Source: Nocardia pneumoniae NBRC 100136 (lineage in GTDB: Bacteria > Actinomycetota > Actinomycetes > Mycobacteriales > Mycobacteriaceae). From it: a stretch of 64,000 nt of DNA. The translations under genes and the position numbers were made by a program. The notes below the pieces were generated by a model. The model was not told where the DNA came from, did not search any database, and worked only from the letters and a program-made list of their open reading frames with translations. Below, one piece after another: positions 38,101 to 44,004 of this stretch. The first letter of the stretch is position 1, and the number at the start of each line of letters is the position of its first letter. The stretch covers positions 1 to 64,000 of the forward strand of contig NZ_BAGF01000070.1 of the NCBI RefSeq assembly GCF_000308755.1, given 5' to 3'.

Positions 38101-40440
38101 GAAGTGGTGGGCGACGACGAGCAACACATCGCGACGCGATGCGAACCCGGTATCCGAGGAGCTGTCGGTGGCGCCGGTGAAAGCGAACCAGACGAACTGC
38201 ACCATGGCCGCGTTCGACGGATCGAGCCGCCCGAGGGCCGCGTCGTACTCGGCACTCGCCCGCCGAGACAATTCCGCATCGTCGATGTCGGCGGGCAGCT
38301 CGACCCGTCGCACCAGCGTGCCGACGTCCACCGCGCCGGGCTCCAGCGCCTCGAAGAGCCACGACGCGCTGGGCGCTGCGGTTCCCTCCCGCACCTGGCC
38401 ATTGCGGAGCAACCGTGCGCGCAGCACGTCGTGGTGATCGAACACCGCGCCGATGGTCGCGACCAAGGTGTCCCGATCGATGCCCGCGGGCAGCCGCAGC
38501 GCCATCGTCTGCGAGAACCGCTGATACGACGAGCCGCTGGCCAGCGTCGCAGCCATGATCGGCGTCAACGGGATCTCGCCCACCCCGCCACCGGGCAGTT
38601 CCGCCAGCCGATGCTGCTCCGCGGCGCCGTCGAGCGAGGCGACCTCGGCCAATGCCGCGACCGTGCGATGATCGAACACATCCCGAGCGGTGAACACGAC
38701 GCCGCGCGCTTTGGCCCGCGACACCAGTTGGATCGACAGGATCGAATCGCCGCCGAGCGCGAAGAACGAGTCGTCCAGACCCACCCGCTCGACACCGAGC
38801 ACCGCCGCGAACACCTCGGCGATGATGGACTCGACCTCGGTCACGGGCGCACGGAAGTCGCGTCCGGCGAAGACCGGGTCCGGCAGCGCGTTGCGGTCCA
38901 GCTTGCCGATCGGGGTGAGCGGAATCTTGTCCAGCACCACGATCGCCGCGGGCACCATGTACTCCGGCAACCTGGCACCGACGAATGCCGCCAGTTCTGC
39001 TGTGTCCACATCGGCGCCCGCATGCGGCAGCACGTAGGACACCAGGGCTTTCGCACCGGACGGGAGCGTCTTGCCGAGGGTGGCCGCGTAATCGACCGCG
39101 GGATGGGCGGTGAGCGCGTTGTCGATCTCGCCCAGCTCGATGCGGAAGCCGCGGATCTTCACCTGAAAGTCGGATCGGCCCAGGTACTCGAGGGTGCCGT
39201 CGGCCTCGTTGCGCCGCACCAGGTCACCGGTCCGATACAACCGCGCGCCCGGTTCACCGGTCTCCGCACCGAATGGACTGGCCACGAACCGCTCCGCGGT
39301 CAGCCCCGGCCGCCCCAGATAACCCTCGGCCAGCGCGGGCCCCGACAGGTACAACTCCCCCACCACGCCCGCTGGCACCGGCCGCAACCGCGCATCCAGC
39401 ACGAACGCGCCCACCCCAGAGATCGCGGTGCCTATCGTGATCGGCTCGCTCGGCCGCAATGGCCCGCTCAAGGTCGCCCACACCGTCACCTCGGTCGGCC
39501 CGTACCCGTTGACGAACAGCCGCCCGTCCCGCGCCCAGCGCCCCACCAGCTCCGGGCTGCACTTCTCGCCGCCGACCTCCACCACCTCGAGGTCGTCGAG
39601 CCCGGCCGGATCCACCGATTCCAGCGCGCCCGGCGTGATCACGATGTGTGTGACCCGCTCTCGCCGGAGCAGATCGGCCAGCTCGGAGCCGCCGAACACG
39701 TCGGGTGGCGCCACCACCAGCGTCGCCCCCGACGAGAAGGCCACCAGCAGCTCCAGCACCGAGGCGTCGAAATTGGGCGAGGACACGTGCAGGATGCGCG
39801 AGCCCTGCCGCACGCGCAGGCCTTCCCGCGCCGCGGCGACCAGCCCGCCGAGTCCGGTGTGGGTGACCACCACGCCCTTGGGTTTCCCGGTCGAACCCGA
39901 GGTGTAGATGACGTAGGCGGGGTGCCGGGGATCGATCGGGCGTACCCGGTCGGCGTAGGAGATCGGGTGGCCGGGCAACCCGGCGACTCGCTCGGCGTGC
40001 ACCGGATCATCGAGTTCGATCCAATCGACATCCGTGCCGAACGCCGAGCGGTGGGCCGTGGTGGTCAACCCGAGCACCGCGCCCGAATCCGAGAGCATGT
40101 GCGCGATCCGCTCGGACGGATACACCGGATCCACCGGCACGTACGCCGCGCCCGTCTTCGCGACCGCCCATACGGCCAGCACGGATTCGATGCTGCGCGT
40201 GATCCCGATGGCCACCGTGTCACCGGCGCCGATCCGGCGCGCGATGAGCTCGCGCGCCCACCGCGACGACAACTCGTCGAGCTCCCGGTAGGTCAACTGC
40301 CGATCATCGGATGGATCCCCCGAGGGGTTGAACCGCACGGCGACGACGTCAGCCGCTGATTCCACAGCTGCTGTGAGCAGACCCCCGAAGAGTAGACCGA
40401 CCCGGCGACGACCACGCGAGGCACGACGATCCCTACTCAT
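26179..40440 (-). CDS. Four-module NRPS, A-T-E-C-A-T-C-A-T-C-A-T-R, reductive release
   Basis: 4753 aa. Module 1 has no condensation domain: A1 (A3 motif YVIYTSGSTGKPKG at 176), T1 (GGDS, S566), then epimerase E (HHFVVDG at 778, with EGHGRE, TVGWFTSAYPV and FNYLG). Module 2: C (SHHILLDGW, H1286), A2 (1763), T2 (S2162). Module 3: C (HHIAADG, H2350), A3 (2849), T3 (S3240). Module 4: C (H3434), A4 (3918), T4 (S4308). The end is a thioester reductase R (GATGFVG near 4390, Y4549/K4553), not a thioesterase. Predicted product: D-aa1-aa2-aa3-aa4 aldehyde or alcohol. Specificity residues read by eye: A1 DALVEGGVWK, A2 and A4 both DVWDFILVSK, A3 DALFIGGIMK (probably aliphatic); the others are not assignable. 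No MbtH-like gene or exporter is nearby. The start has a weak site (GCGGGA). AKR and WS/DGAT genes follow on the same strand. Confidence 0.95.
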   Translation of the reverse strand: MSRDRRASRGRRRVGLLFGGLLTAAVESAADVVAVRFNPSGDPSDDRQLTYRELDELSSRWARELIARRIGAGDTVAIGITRSIESVLAVWAVAKTGAAYVPVDPVYPSERIAHMLSDSGAVLGLTTTAHRSAFGTDVDWIELDDPVHAERVAGLPGHPISYADRVRPIDPRHPAYVIYTSGSTGKPKGVVVTHTGLGGLVAAAREGLRVRQGSRILHVSSPNFDASVLELLVAFSSGATLVVAPPDVFGGSELADLLRRERVTHIVITPGALESVDPAGLDDLEVVEVGGEKCSPELVGRWARDGRLFVNGYGPTEVTVWATLSGPLRPSEPITIGTAISGVGAFVLDARLRPVPAGVVGELYLSGPALAEGYLGRPGLTAERFVASPFGAETGEPGARLYRTGDLVRRNEADGTLEYLGRSDFQVKIRGFRIELGEIDNALTAHPAVDYAATLGKTLPSGAKALVSYVLPHAGADVDTAELAAFVGARLPEYMVPAAIVVLDKIPLTPIGKLDRNALPDPVFAGRDFRAPVTEVESIIAEVFAAVLGVERVGLDDSFFALGGDSILSIQLVSRAKARGVVFTARDVFDHRTVAALAEVASLDGAAEQHRLAELPGGGVGEIPLTPIMAATLASGSSYQRFSQTMALRLPAGIDRDTLVATIGAVFDHHDVLRARLLRNGQVREGTAAPSASWLFEALEPGAVDVGTLVRRVELPADIDDAELSRRASAEYDAALGRLDPSNAAMVQFVWFAFTGATDSSSDTGFASRRDVLLVVAHHFVVDGVSWRILIPDLAVAWSQLAGGQPVALPANGTSMRRWAHALVEAAKQPARVAELPFWQQVSAIQDPPLGARAFDPAVDTFATVDRVEVTLSAEVTDAVLTAIPGRYRGGVNDGLLSALALAVSKWRGDASGGTVLVKLEGHGREEEVAAGADLSRTVGWFTSAYPVRLDLAGADVDAAFEGGKPLGDIVKTVKEQLLAIPDKGLGYGLLRHLNPETAAQLGDAGQISFNYLGRVSAGEIPAELGESGWVPVADLGQLDAEMDPDMPANGVIDINAIVTDGADGPRLGASFAFPRGLLSRERVRELADLWAAALAALARHARRPEAGGLTPSDLPLVTVGQSDIEVWERDYPALADVWPLSPLQSGLLFHALMAQSSVDVYITQARVELGGSLDVERLRAAAQAVLDRYPNLRAAFVTDADGHPVQLIMDRVEVPWREVDLTHLAEAERSAELHRLVTLERETHFDMSAAPLMRFTLYRTGLPGGAGTGTAVGETTQWHLVITSHHILLDGWSNPLLLRDVLVLYATRGDQSALPRVASYRTFLSWLAGRDQETSLRVWAEALSGVDEPTRLAPQPRTAERYEIGKLITEIDADGAGRITKRAAELGVTVNTLVQAAWGVLLGRLTGRGDVVFGATVSGRPGELTGVESMVGLFINTLPVRVRVDDRLAVGELLERLQRDQADLLDHHYVGLTDIQRAVGAGAQFDTLLIFESYPIDRDAIAAVSSVDGMSVTGVGLQDDTHYPLTLLVHSASTIELTWKYLASRFTADEVDALAARLLRVLEALVGDPGARVGDIDIMLTGGERDRILRDWNDTRHPVEPELLLDGYRRAVRTHPDRVAVVYEGQELTYREFDARVNRLARLLISRGVGAESLVGLAVRRSLDLVVGMYAIITAGGAYVPLDPDHPDERIQHVLNTAEPVCVLTTTTDAVPVPDGIPVLHIDTQRWSAGSRIDTVDLDAFDGSPVRAEELSRPVRQENPAYVIFTSGSTGRPKGVAVSHGAIHNQITWMLAEYPLSADDVYFQKTATTFDVSLWGYFMPLRAGAKLVVATHDGHRDPVYIAETIAAQRVTVTDFVPSMLAVFAAHTAAGAVPTLRHVFAIGEALPPETVAALRAISDAAVHNLYGPTEAAVSITYWQASGDEFTRVPIGSPQWNSRVYVLDSRLRPVPAGVPGELYLAGDQLARGYVARPDLTSDRFVADPFGSGERMYRTGDLVIWRTPGRGDTPADSGVLEYLGRTDFQVKFRGQRIELGDIESALLEQPAVSQAVAVVVPSELGDQLVAYAVPAPGAGIDPARLLPALARTLPAYMVPATVVELAAFPLNTSGKLDRKALPRPTFTGREFRAPSTPIEEIVAGVFADVLGVDQVGADDDFFALGGNSLVATQVVARLSAALDARVSVRTLFDAPVVAELAARIVPGSGAAASRPPLTRATRPDPVPLSLAQQRMWVLNQVDTESPAYNLPFALRLTGALDVPALRQAVLDVLERHEALRTRFPVDGPDGTPHQEILSVAETLPDGLEVETVAAADPGQVAKLLSAGFDVTEHPPVRIRLFSGPADDEHLLVFVVHHIAADGSSLAPLARDLVTAYLARVGGSAPGWAPLEIQYADFAVWQRAVIGASDEENSIAARQLAYWRQQLAGISAASQLPLDRPRPAMASLRGASTGVVVPAPVHEGIARLAREHNSSLFMVVHAALAALLARLSGGSDIAIGTPIAGRGAAALDDLVGMFVNTLTLRTEVDPAATFETLLDQVRETDLTAFANADIPFEQVVEAVLSGSGGAGNPLFQVMLSFQNTQRPSLELPGLTVSALETDEDVAKFDLQVIVEPRHRPDGRPDELIVVFTYASELFHEATAQRLARRFERVLAAVAADPRAIVGEIGIVDVAEQDRALTAPVRPAASSTAEQVGVTLLPELLAGAVESNPDGVAVVYADASTRLGEMEYVDLDDRSTRLARLLIERGIGPEDLVAIGIPRSIDSVLAVWAVAKTGAGFVPVDPNYPADRVAHMVSDSRAVLGLTVAEVCADLPEEVEWLVIDTDDIDRRLDDYSAAPIADVDRTRPLRAEHPAYVIYTSGSTGKPKGVVVRQAGLSSFCDEQRERYRVTSTSRALHFASPSFDASVLELLLAVGGAATMVVAAPTVYGGAELAALLGRERVTHAFITPTALASVDPAGLDKLRVVIAGGEACPPDLVQRWTVPIAGRRTREFYNGYGPTETTIMTNISAPLVPGETVTIGGPIRNITEYVLDPRLKPVPDLVVGELYIAGAQVARGYHERPGLTAARFVANPFDPSGDRLYRTGDLVRRTADGKLEYLGRNDFQVKIRGFRIELGEIDAVLGAHDTVDFAVTIGHELASGATILVSYVHAAAGATARPDELVAFAERSLPAHMVPTTVMVLDEIPLTPVGKLDRAALPAPVLQARQYRAPSGPLEELVAGAFTELLRPATPVGADDDFFELGGNSLIATRVIARLGAALDVRIPVRLLFEASTVAALAARLGEDSTGTGRRPLTAGPRPERIPLSLAQQGMWFLNRFDTASVAYNVPLAVRLTGVIDTDALRTAIEDLVARHEILRTIYPHQDSGEAQDTPVQVILPVAQAVPRFEIRAVAPADVRDAVVALAGTAFDLTTDVPLRVVLFDLSGDSPTAPEYVLAMVVHHIAADGSSIGPLTRDLMTAYAARCAGAAPAWAPLPVQYADYSLWQREVLGAEDDPESLAAKQIAYWKQALAGLPDQLDLPSDRPRPLTRSYAGGGVAVRIDAETHRALVELARAEGATLFMVVHTALAVLLARLSGTDDIAIGSPVAGRGEAVLDDLVGMFINTLVFRTGYDAGETFTDLLGRQRTTDIQAFANADVPFERLVDALKPVRSTARHPLYQVALSFQNLEPVTLELPDLTVSGLDIGTEVSQFDLHWMVGDTYDDAGTPTGIGGVVSYAADMFDHDTVQGFVDRFVRLLSAIAADPTAVLGDIEVIDPAERARLLSDAADTAHPVSADNLLTGYRRSVAATPDAVAVVHDDTAWSYREFDARVNRLARYLIGQGIGPESVVALAMPRSPGLLVAMYAVLTAGGAYLPLDLDHPAGRIAYVLEVAEPVCVLTDNGNPVPDSGVPVLDVDSLDLSAYSADPVAAGELRAPLRADHPAYVLFTSGSTGRPKGVMVSHGAITNQIEWMAAQYSFRPEDVYLQKTATTFDVSLWGFFVPLWVGARLVLAAPGGQRDPEYIAGLIAAHQVTVTDFVPSVLQVFLAAAEAEQLASLRAVFVIGEALPPSTVAEFAALSSAGLHNLYGPTEAAVSVTYWPASTNDRATVPIGVAEWNTRTYVLDSRLHLVPAGVVGELYLAGDQLARGYLRRADLTADRFVADPYGPPSARMYRTGDLVRRRADGVLEYLGRSDFQAKIRGHRIELGEIEAALLAESSVAQAVVVVTASDSGDQLVAYVVPAATDLAVDALRESLAQVLPSYMVPSAIMVLDSFPMNDSGKLNRAALPQPVFRARDFVAPATPTERAVAEVFVDVLAIARAGAEDDFFDLGGTSLLAFTLQRALTARLGVDVPMAALFTAPTVRGLAARIDNLDEPAAVPADDSAMIAADAVLQPEIDGAGAAPPAETARDVLLTGATGFVGAHLLRELLTGTRARVWCLVRSDDDERALKRIRNALEKYRIWEDAYELRIVAVAGDLAAPRFGLDEAGYDRLAERIDAVYHNGARVNHIEPYARLRAANVEGTREVLRLATTGRIKPVHFVSTVNAVIPAAPGPDFRGPEDVVLDVGEVSPNGYVASKWVAEQLIRQAGARGVPVNIYRPGIVSGDPRIGVNSADDSFWNMIRAAAILGLAPDTGDADTALVPVNYVARAIVALAAEAPSGSAYHLVNPQRVAIRDIFQALRRHGIPVEIASIEEIATKLAEEAAARDAAGDDSLVRAALVSGNYGGVAVSVDDTQTRTELAGHGIHCPPIDTAALDAYVESFIDSGFFPAPSDNSAR

Positions 40441-40963
40441 TCCCGCATTTCACCTCTCGCCGCTGAGCGGCATTTTGCATGAAGAAACTCATTTAAAACA
40501 AACCACGCTTCGCGAACCAAATACCGCACCGTCGCGAAGAAAGAAATTACCCTACCAAAAACCCCTTACCGGTTATTCCCACATGAGGGAATAACCGGTA
40601 GCCAATACGGCGCATCGAAACTATGCCGACTTACTCGGCGCCGTTTCGGCGCACTCGGCATGACTCGATAAATCGGTGCGCGGCCACGGTCCATACCGCC
40701 GATACGGGCCCGAAGCTCACCGCAGTCTCGACAAAAAGCCCTCTCACCTGGGATTTCGTTTGCCCACCCCGTTCCGATCGCCGCACCGAAGCGCCCCTTC
40801 TGGTCAGCGCAGACACATTCTGCCACAGAACTGCTGGGGCTAAACGAAAGGGCCGAGGACGCGGGAAACGAGTGTAATGCAGCCCACATCGATAGCAATC
40901 CGCGAACAGGTCCTACGCATACCTAGGTCGAAATTGCGCGACCGCGCGGCCGAGTAGGGAGGG
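40441..40963. promoter_or_regulatory. AT-rich leader/promoter region upstream of the NRPS
   Basis: About 520 bases, visibly richer in A+T (especially 40480-40620) than anything nearby, between the NRPS start and the next plus-strand ORF. It holds A-runs (aagaaagaaatt) and the 14-bp inverted repeat at 40567-40600. No supportable gene is present. This is the only place from which the 14-kb NRPS can be transcribed, so promoter and control sites should be here; I cannot name boxes with confidence. Confidence 0.55.
40567..40600. promoter_or_regulatory. 14-bp perfect inverted repeat upstream of NRPS
   Basis: taccggttattccc (40567-40580) and gggaataaccggta (40587-40600) are exact inverted copies around ACATGA. 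The position is about 130 bases before the NRPS start in the AT-rich leader. It could be an attenuating hairpin in the NRPS leader or a dimeric repressor/activator site. No gene reads into it, so a terminator role is less likely. Confidence 0.65.
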
Positions 40964-41320
40964 ATGCGCGTCAGCGGACTGGGCGGATGGTTTTCCGACG
41001 CATACCAGGAATTGCATTCCGGTCACTCAGGCGGGGAATCCGCATTATTCGCGGACAGCCCGGCTACTCGCGGTGAGCCGCCCTTGGAGATCCCCGCGCA
41101 CCCGATCGGTATGCCGGAACTCACCGGACCGCTCCTGACCACCGCGCTGGACCTCGATGACGTCGTCAATGCCGATCCGGGGTCGAGAAGATCGGTTCGC
41201 CGCCGAGCGGTCCCCGCGGACTCCCCGCCCTGGTCACCGCCTCGTTACCAGCCGATAGTGGACCCCACTCAGCACGTCGTCGCGACGCAGAGCAGAATTC
41301 GGCTATGCGGCGACAGCTAG
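40964..41320 (+). CDS. Possible small hypothetical protein
   Basis: 118 codons. GGGAGGG directly precedes the ATG (spacing almost nil). The translation is hydrophilic: GGWFSDAYQELHSGHSGGES, then EIPAHPIGMPELTGPLLTTA and LDLDDVVNADPGSRRS, which looks protein-like, followed by a basic tail. No domain recognised. It ends 62 bases before coaA on the same strand. It may be genuine, or an unconstrained frame in the NRPS/coaA divergent region. Confidence 0.35.
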   Translation: MRVSGLGGWFSDAYQELHSGHSGGESALFADSPATRGEPPLEIPAHPIGMPELTGPLLTTALDLDDVVNADPGSRRSVRRRAVPADSPPWSPPRYQPIVDPTQHVVATQSRIRLCGDS

Positions 41321-41382
41321 ACCGAATCTCACCGGATCCGCGCGGTAACTGTGCGTGTTTGCCGAAGTGGAGTGTCGGGTAA

Positions 41383-42315
41383 GTGGCACGGATGAGCGAG
41401 CCGAGTCCATACGTGGAATTCGACCGGAAACAGTGGCGGACACTACGTAAGTCGACTCCCCTGGTGCTCACCGAGGAAGAGCTGATCGGCCTGCGTGGCC
41501 TCGGGGAGCAGATCGATCTCGAGGAAGTCGCGGAGGTCTATCTCCCGCTCGCTCGTCTCATCCACCTGCAGGTGGCCGCGCGCCAGCGCCTGTTCGCCGC
41601 GACCGCGACCTTTCTCGGCGAAACGCACCCGGACCAGCAGGTGCCGTTCGTGATCGGCGTCGCGGGCAGCGTCGCGGTCGGCAAGTCGACCACCGCCCGC
41701 GTGCTCCAGGCGCTGCTGGCGCGCTGGGATCACCACCCGCGCGTCGACCTGGTCACCACCGACGGGTTCCTCTATCCCACCGCGGAACTCACTCGGCGCG
41801 GCATCATGCACCGCAAGGGTTTCCCGGAGAGCTACGACCGCCGCAAGCTGCTGCGCTTCGTCACCGAGGTGAAAGCCGGTGCGGCGGAAGTCTGCGCCCC
41901 GGTGTATTCGCACATCTCCTACGACATCGTGCCGGGAAAGCTGCACTGTGTCCGGCAGCCCGACATTTTGATCGTGGAGGGCCTGAACGTGCTGCAAACC
42001 GGTCCACGGCTGATGGTCTCGGATCTGTTCGACTTCTCGATCTACGTCGACGCGCGCATCGAGGACATCGAAAACTGGTACGTGCAGCGTTTTCTGACCC
42101 TGCGCAAGACCGCGTTCGCCGACCCGAACGCGCATTTCCACCACTACTCCGGATTCACCGACGAGCAGGCGACGGCCGCCGCGAAAGAGATCTGGAACAA
42201 CACCAACCGCCCCAATCTGGTGGAGAACATCCTGCCCACCCGGCCGCGCGCGACCCTGGTGCTGCGTAAGGATGCCGACCACACCATCAACCGGCTGCGA
42301 CTTCGTAAGTTGTGA
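41383..42315 (+). CDS. coaA: Type I pantothenate kinase
   Basis: First and controlling step of coenzyme A synthesis: ATP-dependent phosphorylation of pantothenate. 310 aa. P-loop GVAGSVAVGKST (92-103), then VDLVTTDGFLYP, RKGFPESYDRRKLL, and PDILIVEGLNVLQTG. The C-terminal RPNLVENILPTRPRATLVLR and HTINRLRLRKL match mycobacterial CoaA almost residue for residue. The GTG at 41383 (MARMSEPSPY) aligns with the start of M. tuberculosis CoaA, so it is preferred to the ATG three codons in. Counterpart of Rv1092c; here it is separated from glyA by the NRPS block. Confidence 0.97.
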   Translation: MARMSEPSPYVEFDRKQWRTLRKSTPLVLTEEELIGLRGLGEQIDLEEVAEVYLPLARLIHLQVAARQRLFAATATFLGETHPDQQVPFVIGVAGSVAVGKSTTARVLQALLARWDHHPRVDLVTTDGFLYPTAELTRRGIMHRKGFPESYDRRKLLRFVTEVKAGAAEVCAPVYSHISYDIVPGKLHCVRQPDILIVEGLNVLQTGPRLMVSDLFDFSIYVDARIEDIENWYVQRFLTLRKTAFADPNAHFHHYSGFTDEQATAAAKEIWNNTNRPNLVENILPTRPRATLVLRKDADHTINRLRLRKL

Positions 42316-42321
42316 TTCCGC

Positions 42322-42912
42322 TTACAGCTTCCACGCTTCATCGAGGCGCCGGGCGACATCGATATCGCACGCCGCGGCGATGTCCGGCCTGCGGATCTCG
42401 GCGGAGATATAGCGGGCGACGAATCGCCTGACCTCGTGATCGACGCTGGCGAGAATGCGCAGCACCTGACCGCGCCTGGTCGCGGCGGCGACATCGACGT
42501 GCACATCCGCCGAACGCGGCTCGGCAATGTCGATCACCACCCGCAACGGGGCAGCGGTGCGCACGGTCAGGTGCAGGTGAACAGTGCCCTCGACGTGGAA
42601 TAGCTGCCGATCGACGGCCAAGTCCAACAGCAGGTCGAGATCGAACGGGATGACCAGCTCGAACGAGATCAGCTCGCCACCGAGGCGGCGCAGCCGCGAC
42701 CGGCCGAGCTGGACCTCCGCGGTAACCTTCGCCAACCGCCCCGGGCCGACGCCGATCGGACCGAGATCGAAGGCACCGCCGGTCAGCTGACCGAACGCGC
42801 CAGAGATGCGTTCTTCGGAGGCAGCGAACTCGAGGAAGCGGTTACCGAACTCGGCGTAGCCGATGAAATCGCCCGGCCCATGCCGCCCCATCCCGGCAGG
42901 CACCTCACTCAT
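42322..42912 (-). CDS. Conserved hypothetical protein, beta-rich
   Basis: 196 aa, soluble. Repeated alternating hydrophobic strands (GELISFELVIPFDLDLLLDL, then LFHVEGTVHLHLTVRTAAPL, RVVIDIAEPRSADVHVDVAA) suggest a lipid- or ligand-binding beta fold. A C-terminal helical part (VLRILASVDHEVRRFVARY) follows. I do not recognise the family. The start ATG overlaps the stop of a 24-codon mini-ORF (42983-42909) downstream of uppS, so its translation appears coupled to that leader. It is convergent with coaA, 6 bases apart. Confidence 0.75.
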   Translation of the reverse strand: MSEVPAGMGRHGPGDFIGYAEFGNRFLEFAASEERISGAFGQLTGGAFDLGPIGVGPGRLAKVTAEVQLGRSRLRRLGGELISFELVIPFDLDLLLDLAVDRQLFHVEGTVHLHLTVRTAAPLRVVIDIAEPRSADVHVDVAAATRRGQVLRILASVDHEVRRFVARYISAEIRRPDIAAACDIDVARRLDEAWKL

Positions 42913-42983
42913 GGCTCCACCTCGCCGACGCTCGCCTCCGTCAGGAGCGAGGGCTCGGCCGCGCCGATCGTTTGCTCGCTCAT
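42909..42983 (-). CDS. 24-aa overlapping leader mini-ORF related to the 58.7-kb tandem copies
   Basis: ATG at 42983 to TGA at 42909, ending in ATGA overlap with the next gene. The peptide begins MSEQTIGAAEPSLL and ends in Pro. It matches the mini-ORF repeats at 58683-58846 (MSERSERTIDAAEPSLV) at TI, AAEPSL and the final acidic run, and shares 15 identical bases. It sits 51 bases after the uppS stop. Either a translated coupling leader or a decayed copy of a genomic repeat family. Confidence 0.5.
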   Translation of the reverse strand: MSEQTIGAAEPSLLTEASVGEVEP

Positions 42984-43034
42984 GTCACCCAGCGACACAC
43001 GCGAGGGCGGCGGCCCCGCCGGGCCGAGATCGAC

Positions 43035-43814
43035 TCAGACGCCGAAGCGGCGATGGCGCGCGGCGTAGTCGCGCAGCGCCCGCAGGAAATCCACCCGCCG
43101 GAACTCCGGCCAGTACGCCTCGGTGAACCATATTTCCGAGTATGCGCTCTGCCACAGCAGGAACCCGGACAATCGCTGCTCGCCGGAGGTTCGAATGACC
43201 AGATCGGGGTCCGGCTGACCGGAGGTGTAGAGGTGCTGGCCGATCGCGTTCACGGTGATCGACTGGACCAGGTCCTCGCCCGTCTCCCCCGCGGCGATCT
43301 CCTGGCGGACCAGCGAGCGCACCGCGTCGGTGATCTCCTGCCTGCCGCCGTAACCGACCGCGACGTTGACGTGCACACCATTGCGTCCCTCGGTGCGCTC
43401 CGCCGCGGTACGCAGCCGTTTGGCGATGAGCTCGGGGAAGCCGTCGAGCGTGCCGACGATGCGCACGCTCCAGTTCTGCTCCGGCGCCGACAGTTCCTCG
43501 ACCACGTCGGTGATCACCTCGAACAGCGTCTCCAGCTCGTCCGGATCGCGCTGCAGGTTCTCGGTGGACAGCAGGTAGACGGTCACCATCTCGATGCCCT
43601 CGGCCTCGCACCAGCCGACCAGTTCGGCGATCTTGAGCGCGCCGACCCGATGACCGTGGCTGACGTCGGTGAAACCGTTCTCCCGCGCCCAGCGGCGATT
43701 GCCGTCACACATCACCGCGACGTGCCGGGGATGCTGTTTGCCGGCCAGCTGCCTGGACAGCCGGGCCTCGTAGATGCGATACGGCAGACCCCGCACCTGA
43801 CTCGGAAGTTCCAC
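43035..43814 (-). CDS. Short-chain cis-prenyl (Z-isoprenyl) diphosphate synthase
   Basis: 259 aa UppS-family enzyme, closest in sequence and position to Rv1086, which makes C15 (omega,E,Z-farnesyl) diphosphate feeding decaprenyl phosphate synthesis. Catalytic motif HVAVMCDGNRRWAR (D37-G-N-R), then GHRVGALKIAELVGWC, VYLLSTENLQRDPDELETLF and the end signature DLVIRTSGEQRLSGFLLWQS. The GTG at 43814 (VELPSQVRGLPYRIYE) is chosen because it aligns with the Rv1086 N-terminus. Downstream on the same strand are a mini-ORF and an unknown gene. Confidence 0.92.
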   Translation of the reverse strand: MELPSQVRGLPYRIYEARLSRQLAGKQHPRHVAVMCDGNRRWARENGFTDVSHGHRVGALKIAELVGWCEAEGIEMVTVYLLSTENLQRDPDELETLFEVITDVVEELSAPEQNWSVRIVGTLDGFPELIAKRLRTAAERTEGRNGVHVNVAVGYGGRQEITDAVRSLVRQEIAAGETGEDLVQSITVNAIGQHLYTSGQPDPDLVIRTSGEQRLSGFLLWQSAYSEIWFTEAYWPEFRRVDFLRALRDYAARHRRFGV

Positions 43815-44004
43815 GCGGGCAACCCTACGCCTCGACGACACGATCTCGGCATCGACCGCGATACGCCGGTACAGTGGCAGGGAGCTCAAACTTACGCTTC
43901 CGTAGGTTACCCGCGGGTTAAGTTGGGCGGTCGGCTCGCCTTTCGCCCGGCCCGGCGTGGGGCTACGGACGGACTCGTCCGGTTGCGTCTATTAGGAGGT
44001 ACTC

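Noticed and set aside
26140..40359. Very long open frames on the plus strand opposite the NRPS (about 1880 and 2818 codons)
   Set aside because: They are mirror images of the high-G+C codon pattern of the minus-strand NRPS. They have no domains, are Arg/His/Gly-rich and lack ribosome sites.
40328..40594. Plus-strand frame spanning the NRPS start and leader
   Set aside because: First half is the antisense of the NRPS N-terminus; second half is AT-rich leader with Lys/Arg runs and no ribosome site.
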